Positions 20,232 to 30,929 of a DNA stretch of 64,000 bases are shown in pieces (position 1 is the first letter of the stretch; every line of letters begins with the position of its first letter). The stretch is from assembly GCF_000226115.1 (NCBI RefSeq), contig NC_016458.1:7784001-7848000 (forward strand), read 5' to 3'. Source of the stretch: Thermothielavioides terrestris NRRL 8126 (Eukaryota; Ascomycota; Sordariomycetes; Sordariales; Chaetomiaceae). Both the position numbers and the translations under genes were made by a program. Under the pieces are notes generated by a model. That model did not search any database. It saw only the letters and a program-made list of their open reading frames with translations, and had not been told where the DNA came from.

Positions 20232-23200
20232 ATGAATAAATTGGCAAACATGCGTCACTGGCCCGAGCGGATGAGCCCGGCCAACTTCAGCATGTCGCGT
20301 GCGAACGTGGGCATGCAGGCGGCCATCAATCCCCGAAGAGACATCGCAGCTCAAGGGCCTCCTCCGATAGCTGTCCCGCCCATACCAGACGGCCCCATCC
20401 ACTACTCGTTCAATGTCCCCTTCGCTTCCGACCTTGCCGGCCCCAACACTGAGGACATCCTGCACGCCACCACGGACGCTGTTCTGCGATGGACGCATCC
20501 CGAGGAAGCTCCGGACGACGTCCCCGTCTACGAGCTGCCCGTGCATGCCGCGAACCTCGCCCAGCTGCGACAGCTCTGCAGGGACATCACGTCGAATCCG
20601 CTGCCCATCGAGGCCCACGTCATCTCCACCACCCCCAAGAATGCTCGTGGCCAGGTCACCACTGTGTGCCTGTCCGGCGCTCCCGATGTGGTTTACCAGA
20701 CTCGGGAGACCATCCTGAACCACACGCCGCTCTCATTGGTGGGTTGCTCGCCCGTCACCGCCGCCCCGTCCCGCTCCTTAGCTAACCTCGTGCACCGCCC
20801 CTTGCAGCGTTGCACGACAGTCGTGGTGGACGGGCACCTTGTCGCCAACCTCTCCGAGGGCGTTCTGAAGAAGTCGGTGACTGACTTCCTGGACGAGACC
20901 TCGGTGGCTTGCGGGGTCGACATCTTCCTGCTCGGCCCCAAGCTGAGCCCGCCAGTGGGAAGCCTGAACGGCGAGGTTGAGCTGCCGCGGGACCAGCGTT
21001 GGAGAGTAGCCATTTACGGTGACTATCTGTCCTCTGAGCACGCCAAGACGCGCGTGCTTATTCACATTGACCGGCTCGTATGTCTACCCAGATCCTGCCG
21101 GGCACGGTGAAAAGCTCTTGTGCTAACGGCGACGTAGCTCGGGAGGGTTGTGGATGCCGTCATGTTTGACCACTCCATGCACCAACTCCTGTGTGGGCGC
21201 AACCGCAAAAACATTAAGCTCATCGAGTCTATGACGAACACGGCCATCTACTTCCCTCCGCCGTTCTCGGCGTGCTACCGCTACTGTCCGCCCAATGCCC
21301 AGCGCCGGGACCCCTCCCGGGTCCTGATTACCGGCGAGACGCCTCAGGCCATCGAGCAGGCCAAGTTCCGCATCCATGAGCTTCTCTCCCGAATCCGATT
21401 GTTTGCCAAGGACGTTCCTATCCCCCCCGCCAAGATTGACAGCATCCTGCTCAGCCGGATGGACAAGGTGCGGAAGATCATTGAGGCCAACGGTGCCTTC
21501 ATCATGTTCCCGCCGCTGGGTTCGAGAAAGGGCATGGTGCGCGTTCAGGCCGTCGAAAACCTGCATGTAGAGCGCTCTCTTCGTGAGCTGATGGCCTTGG
21601 TAAGGCATCTTCATCTGCCCATGTGTGCACCGGACACTGAGCTGACCCCGAGTCCAGGTCGGACAATTCTATACTGCGTCGTGGATGGTCGCGCAGCTGG
21701 ACCCCCGTCAGCCCAGCAACCAGGAGATCAGGACGATGCTCGGCGACATCTGCGCTAACTCAGATGCCGACGTTTCGTTCGACCGGCAGACCTTCTCCAT
21801 TACGGGCTCGGACGAGGCTGTTAAGGATGCCCTCCTGGTCATCGCCCAGATCAAGTTCGCCGTGCAGACACCCTATCAGATCCGGGCCAGGATTGAGCTT
21901 GCAAACGAGCATAAGGAATTCGTCAGCGGAAAGAAGAACGGCAAGATCAACAAGATCATGGGTCAGAGCAGCGTCCAGATCATGTTTGACAACTTCGGGG
22001 AATATAACTTCAACATCGAGGTTATATCTACGTCGTTTGACTCCCTCAAGCAGGGCTTGACCATGGTGGAGCAGGAGATGCCGGCCTCCATCTCGTTTCA
22101 CGTCCCTGACCAGTACCACAAGCGTATCATCGGCATTGGCGGACAGCACATCCAGCGCATTATGAAGAAGCATTCTGTCTTCGTTAAGTTTTCTAATGCC
22201 ATGGACCGCGGTAAGCCTCTCAGCCCGGCCAGCTCTCCATACTTGCTAACTAATCACGCAAATAGGTGGTTTGGGCCGAGAGGACGATGACAGTCGAGTG
22301 GATAACGTCATCTGCCGTACCCCGGCTCGCAATGCCCAGAACCTCGAGCTCGTGAAGAGCGAGATTCTGGAGATGGTCGATCGAGCAGTGAGCACCTCGT
22401 CTCTTGATTTTTTGGTCTCGCAACTGCTAACCATCTTGGCGGAAAGGACTCCGAGTTCACCTCCCAGGTCGTCAGCGTCGACCGTCTTTATCACCGCCAG
22501 CTGCTGGCCCGTCTGCCGGAAATCGAAGAGCTGGAGAGGACGTGGAATTGCAAGATCATCTTCCCTAGCACCGAGCAGGCGAGCGACGAGGTGACTGTGA
22601 CTGGTCCCCAATGGCTCGTGCCCAAGTGCATTGATGAGTTCCTGGTAATTGCCACTCCGTGAAGCATGCTCTCCCCATGCCGTGTTTGCTGACAGCGCGT
22701 GACGCAGGGCATGGTTCCTGACAAGCACGAGGTGGTCCTGGAGCGGTCGACCGCCCTGATCAAACACCTCGAGTCTCCCGAATTCGTCCAGACCATAGTC
22801 CCAAAGCTCAAGAATCAGTATGAAGTCGAACTGACCGTCCACGAAAAGCCCGAGGAGCGTACCGAGGACGGCTCGCCCGCCACGGTTACTCTGCTTTGGA
22901 CCTTCACCCGCAACAACACCGGCGGCCTCCGCGACGCCATGGAATTTCTCGATACCGAGTTCGCCACGGCAGGAGTGGAACCCGTCGTCATCAAGGGCGC
23001 TATCCCCCGCCCCAAGTCAGACACTTTCGAAGAATCGCTGCCTTTCTTCGATTCCAAGCTGCTTCAGCACGCCCCTCCCCCGGTCACGACCGACTCGCCG
23101 ACGAGGTCGTCCTTCGGCGAGGAGGTTGCCCGTGAACGAAGCCTACTTGCCTGCCTGCGCAAGCCGGGCAGCATGTCATCCATCTCGTCGTTTCTGGACC

Positions 23201-23532
23201 GTCGCAAGAACAGCTCGCAGTCGGCGGCCAACTTCTTCAAGGGGTCCAGCAACGTGTCCAAGTCGTCGCTCATCTCGATCGAGTCGACCCGCAGCTTCAA
23301 TGCCGACCGCAACCCGTGGAATGACAGCGGCGTCAATCTTCCGGACGAGGACCACAACCCGTGGTCGTCGGGCCACGTGTATGGAAACGGCATGGACAAG
23401 CTCACGGTCCCGCAACCCGGCGACGTCACGCCTCGCCACCATCCCCGGCAGTCCGCCGACAGCGGACGGCCCTCTACGTCTCATTCAACCAGTTCAGGAT
23501 ACCCCGGTCCTCACCCAGGGCCATTTCGCTAG
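20232..23532 (+). CDS. Multi-KH-domain RNA-binding protein
   Basis: Probable cytoplasmic mRNA-binding regulator. Seven exons (20232-20738, 20808-21077, 21138-21599, 21658-22210, 22266-22387, 22447-22644, 22708-23532) join in phase to 978 residues. The first intron is a multiple of three without a stop, so unspliced translation stays open across it. Degenerate KH modules run through the middle: VVDAVMFDHSMHQLLCGRNR near 260-300, a second near 350-390 and EFVSGKKNGKINKIMG near 500-545. The clearest, HVPDQYHKRIIGIGGQHIQR near 560-610, has an intact GxxG loop. The C-terminal 150 residues are Ser-rich and disordered with repeated NPW motifs. The arrangement resembles BICC1/vigilin-like proteins. 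I do not assign an orthologue. ATG context (TTCACCATGA) supports the start. Confidence 0.88.
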
Positions 23533-25760
23533 ATTTCATGGTTTTTCAGTTCCGCGAGGTTTTAGACGCGGATGGCTTTCACGTCGCTTGCGAGGAAAAG
23601 AGAGAAATACCCTACGGCTGGATATACCCCTGGCGCAAAAATACCCCGGTAGTTGTTCGTCTGCATTTGGTCGGTTGCAAGTCATTTTGCTTCGTTTTCG
23701 CCTGGTTCTGTTCGTCTTTCCGTGTTTTGTCTTTTCTTTCAGTGTCTCCCTTTCTTTTGCCGTTAGCATGACCACGGTGATGGCCCTGTCGTTTTGAGGC
23801 TGGTGGTATTTTTCGGGCTAAGCAGCACGCCTCTCCTACGGCAAATGATGCCTGCGCTGATGCGGTCATGACTGAGGATGCTCCGTCAAGAGCAGCGAAG
23901 ACAACTTGATCGAATCAATGAGAATCTGGTATCAGTTAGCCGGCCAGTAAGTAAAGCAATGAACCGGGAAAAACCTTCCTCTCACTCGGTTGATGTCATG
24001 ATATTATTCTAGATCTGCCTTCGTTTCCTGCCGTTCCTGCTCGTGCTGTTGGCGAACAAAAAACAAAGAACCTGGGTTATACCTACTAAGTTGAGGCTGG
24101 AAGCCTGGAGTGAATCAGGCGAGCGGGAACCGGGAATGTCGGAGCCAGTGTCAGCAAAATGATGACCTCGCGGCCGGTCTGGGCCTCGAACAACGGGCGG
24201 CGTTTTGTCCGCGGAAGCACAGTCTAGCGCGAAGTCAGACTCAAAGACTAACTTTTGACTCGCCGCGGTTGCGATTCGCGACGATTAGCGGTGTCTGCAT
24301 ACCCGCAGCATGGTCCCCTTCGTCGTCTCTCGAGTCGGTCGGCCGGTCGGTGTCGATTGTTTGCCATGTCTTGAGCGTCTTGGCTCTCCTCGCCTGGTGA
24401 ACTTTAATGGCTTTTCAGTTAGTTGCTCGCTTTAGTGTATCTTAGACTCCCCCGATAACAAGAGTCAGGGCGTGGACTTGGAAGAGCAGCCGATGTGGTT
24501 GTTGCTCATTGCTCTGGACGTTGCCTTGCGAAGGGTGGGTGCTGTTCAAGTCATGGGGTATGCCATTGCAGGTTCTGTTGTCCTTCTGGTCAGGGGTGTG
24601 TATTGCTGGGTGGTGCGCTGGCGGTCGACGGTGGGGATGTGGCCGTCCGTCTCTCGAGCGTTTCAGGGGGTGCTCTGTGTGTGTGTTTGTGGTTTGTTTG
24701 AGGACCAGTCGACTCGACTCGTTGAGCGTGGGCTTAGCTGGGTTGGGGGGAAGTACGACAAGGGGTGAAGTCGTGGGAGGTGGAAAGGGAGGCATTGATG
24801 GAGGAGAGAAAGGCAGTCCCTCTCTCTGGGGGATGGGCGGTGAGGGCGTTGATGCCAATGGTCCTCTCAGCCTTCTCGGACTTTTTGGGTGGGAATGCAG
24901 TGAATGGAGTCAAGAAAGAGGGCACTGACACCTGGACTGTCCCGTCTGTTCCTCCTCCACCTGCGTTTCCGTTTCCATCTGTCTGATGCTGGTTGAGGCA
25001 CGAGGGGTCACTGATGGGGCGGTGGCGTGTTTGGGTTCTAGACTGGCTGGGGAAGACAGCGCGTCGGCGGATGGTTGAAGGAATGATTATGTCAAGAAGT
25101 ATTTTCGATGTGGCGGATGTACTCCTGGACACAGTCTAGGTAGGTGCGGTTGCTTGAGACCAGATCATAAGTGATACCCTCGGCTTTCTAGTCCTGATGT
25201 TCTTGAATGAACGCGTGGGGAGGGTGATGCAGAGAGATGTAAAATCTCATATCCGCATGGAGAAAGCCAAACGGGCTGGGTAGTCAGTAATGGACTGGCG
25301 GGAGTTGGTTGACTGAGCCTGACGTTCATGCTCCTCCAGCACCCTGTCAACTACCTCAGCGAGTGGCCGGGTTCAGCTTCCTCTAATCCGAGCCGCTGGC
25401 ACGTATAAATCCTGGCAAGCGTACACTATGCTATGTATACTAGGCAGGTCCCAATGCCAAAACATCAGTCCGGATTCCGCCCTTAGCCTTGTGCCAGTTG
25501 CTCTGGATGTTACCGCCCTCCTGCCTTAGCGCCCTCTATCACCACTCCTTTTCGCGTGACGACTGATCCCGGGCCGGTCAAGAAGATGTCTCATCCGATC
25601 TCATCTCATCATCATTTGCTTCGTTCATTCAGACAGACAGGCAGACACCTTACAATGTCCGGAACACACACACCACCAAACCAAACCAGAAAAAAATCAG
25701 AACCCGGTAAACCTCCCTTTTACCCCTTACACCCCCGGACACGGTGTGTGCGCAGCGCCG
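23533..25760. other. Convergent 2.2-kb intergenic region
   Basis: The region separates the stop codons of two convergent genes. It has GT- and CT-rich low-complexity tracts (for example around 24670-24700) and short overlapping frames on both strands without motifs. I see no gene, RNA or repeat family. Confidence 0.4.
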
Positions 25761-28700
25761 TTACACAACAAGGCCATCCTCGTCGCTCCGCAGGCCGGCG
25801 TACTCGGTGCCCTGGTTCGCGGTGCTCAGGCGGGCGCAGAGGCTCAGCAGCACGACGGTCTCGGTGGCGGCGTAGTGGTTGAGGGCGTCGAGCAGGATCT
25901 GCAGGTGGCGGCTGAAGTTGGTCTCCCACTTGCGAATGACGTCGAACAGCTCGGCGATGCGGGCGTCGGCTGCGGCGGCAGGTTCGGCGGTGGATGTTGT
26001 TGTTGGGAAGGAGGAGTTCGGGTCTTGCTGTTGTTGTTGCTGCTGCTGCTGTTGTTGGTGTGATGAGGACGATTTCTGCGAGCGGATGGATTGGAAGTGG
26101 CGCCATTGTTCGGGCGTCATGTTGGGTGGTTTGGTGGTGCCGGACAGGTCCGGATCGGCCTTCTCAAGTTCGCGCGAGAGCCAGTTGGTGTAGGTTGCGA
26201 AGACGGTGCAGGTTTGCATCAGTTTTGAGTGAATCTGTGTGGGTTGGTTAGAGCAATGAGGAAGCTGAAGTGCGGACGGGAGGGTGAGGGGAGGGGGAAA
26301 AGGAGCAGAAGCCGTACCCTCAACAGCTTGCTGTTGGTCAGCATGCACTCCTTCAGACAAGTGTCAAGGAAGTCCACATGATCCTGCATCAGCTCGTCGA
26401 CGGTGCGGGTAACGCCGGTGGCTGAACCGTCCGGCTCGCCGTCTGGGCCGCCGGCGCCACCATCGTTCCCCCGCAGACGCGCCATCAGGCTCTGCCAGTT
26501 CGGCTCGATGACCTCGGCGGTGCAGAAGTACAGCAGCTGCTGAACGAACACGAGCATACGCGCGCGCAATGTCCACACCCGGCGCTTCCAGATCTCGAGA
26601 CTCGGCGCCGACGACTTGTACGACCAGACGAACCCCCTCGTGTGTGTCTGCCAGGTCGTCGATAGCTGGGATTCCAGATAACGCAGCGAGAGCAGATAGC
26701 GGAAAAGCGCTTGGTAGCGCCAGATGGTCTTGCGGCTTATGACAAGTGAGACGGGGAAAGGGACGGCGTAGTCGAGTTGCAGCGAGGTGAAGCCGTTCGC
26801 GTTCTTGTCCCCCTCGAGTGGCTGGTTACTCGACGATAGCTGGAGCGTCTCGCCCTGCTCCATGCCCGTGATGTTGACCACCCGCTGGAGCGACTTGATC
26901 AAGGTGATCTCGTTCATCTCCACCTTGACGTCCTCTTTGAACGGATCCAGGGATACTACGCTGCCGGGCTGGCGCAGCACGAGATCAAGCAGGGACTGCA
27001 GCTTGGCGGTGTTCACCGACTTGACAGGCTTGCGCAACTCGGAAGCACCCAGCTCGAGGAAATACGAGAAATAGTCGGACGGATGGAGGAAGAAGTAGTG
27101 CTTTAGCGACCGCAGCCTCGCCGGGAGCTCGTGGGCCGTCAGGAGCAGCCGCATAAGAGACTCGTTGGCGTGGGCATAGGCGTTGTTGACGTTGTCGAGA
27201 AACCGGCTGTCGTCGAAAGACGTAGGCACGTCCCTGACCTGCAGACTGACGTCGACGCCGCCACATTCCCGGACCACATTGAGGTACTTGCCGGCGAGCA
27301 AAACCTTGTCCTTGACGCCCTCCAACTGCGGGGGGACATCGTGATCCCTAATCGTGTATCGCCGCTCCCAGTACTCGTCGGTGTAGTCTTGCTCCAACCT
27401 CTCCCGACGGATGCTCCGCTGCTCTTTGATCAGGAACTCGGAATGCGGGTCATTGATGGCACCATGGTGCAGCCACTCGTTCAGCATGGTCATGTAGGGA
27501 CGGCTGGCATCGCGCAGGAGCGTCGTCAGCAGCGCGCGGGCGGCAGGGTCTCCCGACATGGCTTCCAGCCTTTTCGTGATCACGCCCAGCACCACGCCGC
27601 CCTTGCATATCTTCTTGCCCGTCATATTCCCCGGCACCAGCTCGCCGCCTTCCCTAAGCTGCTCGAGAATATGGTCGAAGTCATCATTGCTGTCACTGGA
27701 TTCATCCGTCTCTTCGTCCAGCAGGGCATTCCGTTTTAGGAGCTCATGGGCCAGGGCGTAGAGCTGGGCCATCATGTGGCTGGTCGGAAGTATGTGCAGG
27801 TTGAGCACATGCAGAGTAAATGAGTCGTCAGAGAGGAACTGAGTCTCGAGCTGGGCAACCATGACCAGGTACTCGTGAAGCAGTTTCCGTATCGAGGCGC
27901 ACAGGGCGTGGTTGACAGAGCCAAACTCGTCGCGGCTCTGCACGTCGACGAAAGTCTCGAGTGCGGTATAGTGGCTGGCCATTCGCAGCATGGACAGGGT
28001 GAGATCCTGCAGACTGGGGTCCAGGCCGTGCAGAAGGCGCCATTGGGGCCCGGACAGGCGGTCGCGTTCCTCGAAGGGGTTGTAGCCTTTTGCGAAGCGG
28101 ATGTACTGGCCCTCAAATCCCATGAACGCAAAAAGGAGGTCCTCGATGATGGCGGCCTCCTGCGCCTCGAGGGATAGCTCATGCAGCGGCCGTGGCTGCA
28201 GGGTCGAGGGGGCGGCCGAGGCGAGCGGGGGGATCGAGATGCGGCACGCCAGCGGCGCCGTGGTATGGGGGAGCAAGGTCGCCTCGGGCTCCCATGGAGC
28301 GGGATGGGGTTTGTCTTGAGTTCCTCTGATCTTAGTATGGCACTAATAGGCTTCTCAAGCAAGGCACAAGGCGCAAGGCGCAACACGAAGGCGTACCTGG
28401 AACGGGCGTCTCCTGCCGGGCCTCCCTCGGCCGCGGATCTGAGACGCGCTGCTTGGGCCCGTCGGCCGTCCTGCTCTTCTCGGCGGCCGCACTGCGGCGT
28501 GAAGGGCTCCGCGTACGGGTCATCATGGTCTCGCGCGTGGTCACCTGCACTTTCTCGGTGCGGCGCTCCTCGAACGAGCTGCTGGCGGAGCGCGGGTTTG
28601 CGTTGGGGTTCGAGCTGGGATGGCCCGACGTGGACCGCTTGTGGGTGGACTCGGCATAGCGGCTGCTGCTGGTCTTCTGCTCGGTCCTGAGACCGCCGCC

Positions 28701-28841
28701 CTGGCCGTCCGACATGCGCGGGCGCGTGTGCGACGAGGCCGAGCCGGAGCCGCCAGAGGCTGCAGAGCCCCGGTCGCCGAGGCCTGCCATGCCGCTGCTG
28801 CGCTTTTCGGCGTATGTCGACGGTCTGGGCGCCGACGACAT
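25761..28841 (-). CDS. GCP2: Gamma-tubulin complex component 2 (SPC97/GCP2)
   Basis: Core subunit of the gamma-tubulin small complex that nucleates microtubules at spindle pole bodies. Three exons, 28841-28397, 28323-26318 and 26234-25761, give 974 residues. The first exon is a disordered Ser/Arg-rich head with a basic RTRSPSRRS patch. Exon 2 holds the GCP N-terminal (Grip1) domain, beginning AAIIEDLLFAFMGFEGQYIRF, and most of the C-terminal Grip2 domain (RVWTLRARMLVFVQQLLYFC, DELMQDHVDFLDTCLKECML). Exon 3 completes Grip2 and contains an 11-Gln tract at about 877-887. Open frames beginning near 28276 do so at a non-ATG codon. The acceptor placed at CAGAG/GAACTC restores the frame to exon 1. 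GCP2 rather than GCP3 is chosen from the C-terminal motifs. Confidence 0.93.
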
Positions 28842-29444
28842 GCTGGGCTCTCTCTACATTGGCGGTGCGCAGTCGCAGTCGCCGTCGCACGCATGTGTCG
28901 CCGTGGCGCTGTGATCTTTTTTGTGGACGTGTGGGATCGTCGAGATGGAATGTTGGTGCAAGACCAGCAACCCACTATCAAGTCTGAGGCAGTTAAAGGT
29001 GTAGTTCGGTAGTTACTGGACGGAATCGTGTAAGGGATTACACCCCAAGAAGCGCGACAAGCCGACGCGCTGGTCTGGTCGGCTCTGTGCCGCTTTAGGA
29101 AAAACTAGGTCATAACTAGTTAGCGTGTCTCCAGCGGAGGGTGTGGGGTTCGAGCCAGGGTCGTTAAGTTAATACCGACCGGGGGGGCAGCGCAAGGCCG
29201 TTGGCCGCCTGACCGGGGTTGGAGAGCTTCGTAGACCTGCCGTGCCTGGAGCTGCAAGCTGCGTGCCAATCCCAGGCCAACCTCAACTCACATCACAAAC
29301 ACTTCCACACATTGTCCGACAACCCACCCCTCGACGATTGCGATCCTGTTTCTCCTTCCTACGACCTGAGCTGAGCTGCTCGAGCACAACCGGACGTGAT
29401 ACCCTGACTGAACATCCGCCCATTAACCCAACAACACCGCCAAG
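28842..29444. promoter_or_regulatory. Divergent region GCP2 / PUP2
   Basis: 603 bp between divergent start codons, presumably with both promoters. A GGTTCGAGCC sequence near 29147 resembles a tRNA B box, but no cloverleaf can be folded around it. The end before 29445 is CA/AC-rich, as in 5' leaders. Confidence 0.4.
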
Positions 29445-30461
29445 ATGTTTATGGCAAGATCGGAATACGGTGCGTGGCCCCCTCAAGTCTTGCGCAGGTC
29501 TAGCGCAGTGCAGCTTCATGTACAAGAACTAAGCTAACAACTGGCACTCAAGACCGGGGCATCAAGTACGTATTCACTGGCCGCTGCCCGCTGCCCGCTT
29601 GCGCATCGCTGAGCCCCTCCCTCTCTTCACCCCACCGCCCGAAAACTGACCTCGCCTCCCCTCCCCGCGCAGCACATTCTCCCCCGAAGGCCGCCTGTTC
29701 CAAGTCGAGTACTCGCTCGAGGCCATCAAGCTCGGCTCGACCGCGATCGGCGTGGCCACGTCGGAGGGCGTGATCCTGGGCGTCGAGAAGCGGGTGACGT
29801 CGACGCTGCTGGAGACGTCGTCGGTCGAGAAGATCGTCGAGATCGACCGGCACATCGGGTGCGCCATGTCGGGCCTGCAGGCGGACGCGCGGTCGATGGT
29901 GGAGCACGCGCGCATCGAGTGCCAGTCGCACGCCTTCAACTACAACGAGCCGCTGCGCGTCGAGAGCTGCACGCAGGCCATCTGCGACCTGGCCCTGCGC
30001 TTCGGCGAGTCGGCCGACGGCGAGGAGAGCGTCATGAGCCGCCCCTTCGGCGTCGCCCTACTAATCGCCGGCTACGACGAGGACGGGCCGTCGCTCTACC
30101 ACGCCGAGCCGTCCGGCACCTTCTACCGCTACGACGCCAAGGCCATCGGCAGCGGGAGCGAGGGCGCCCAGGCCGAGCTGCAGAACGAGTATCACAAGGT
30201 ATATATGAACATATACATACATATCTGTGTATGAACCGAATTTTGTCGAACCTACCATGCTAACCCGTCTCCCCTCCCTCTCTACAGTCCCTCACCATCG
30301 CCGACGCCGAGACGCTGGTGCTCAAGACGCTCAAGCAGGTCATGGAGGAGAAGCTGGACGCCAAGAACGTGCAATTGGCCAGCGTCACCAAGGAGCGCGG
30401 CTTCAGAATATACACAGACGAGGAGATGGCCGCCGTCGTCGAGAGGCTGCCGGCTAACTGA
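29445..30461 (+). CDS. PUP2: 20S proteasome subunit alpha5 (PUP2)
   Basis: Structural alpha-ring subunit of the 20S proteasome. Four exons, 29445-29469, 29553-29565, 29673-30198 and 30288-30461, give 245 residues. Exon 2 is only 13 nt and encodes the core of DRGINTFSPEGR, the conserved alpha-type N-terminus. The rest reads [20 protein letters not shown], the proteasome alpha signature, followed by [12 protein letters not shown], the alpha5-type [20 protein letters not shown] and [20 protein letters not shown]. As in all alpha subunits, no catalytic threonine is expected. Length matches alpha5 of yeast and animals closely. Confidence 0.96.
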
Positions 30462-30929
30462 TCTATCTACATGTTAGACTTAATAAAAGACGTGGGGTAC
30501 GAGAACTCCCAGAGGAAGAGATGGCAGGGAAGATAAACATGCAGCCCTGCCGATGGTTTAGCCTCCCTATTCGGGCCAGATCTTACCACATCAAGGTGAA
30601 AGTGCCCGTGATGATGTCAAACAGTTGAAGCGAGAGACCACGACGACACAAACAACCGTGTATTCCCAGCCTGAATCCTGTTCTGGATTCCCCGCCCCCC
30701 CCCCCCCCCCCCCGGGACGCGTGCCTTTTCGTCTTCAGACAACCCACTACTCAAAAAAAGGACGCAGCGACCCAGCCAGATCCCGGGATATCATCAACCC
30801 AGTGTGGTACCGTTACAGCACAGCAGGCAAGTCAGAAACCACTCACTACCTTTCCTGATCCCAAAATCCAGGACAACCATCCTGTTATCCAATCGGCCAT
30901 CCCGACGCCCATAAGCACAGCTCCCCGGC
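30462..30929. other. Convergent 3' region with poly-C tract
   Basis: The region between the convergent PUP2 and Zn2Cys6 stops contains a run of 19 C (30695-30713) and 3' untranslated sequence. No gene. Confidence 0.45.
30695..30713. repeat. Homopolymer C tract (19 C)
   Basis: An unbroken run of C preceded by CCCG and followed by GGGACG. Such tracts are length-unstable and error-prone in sequencing, so the exact length is uncertain. Confidence 0.9.

Noticed and set aside
29088..29170. tRNA-like sequence with a GGTTCGAGCC B-box match
   Set aside because: The flanking T-arm bases do not pair, no anticodon arm with a 7-base loop can be drawn, and the acceptor ends do not match at the right spacing.
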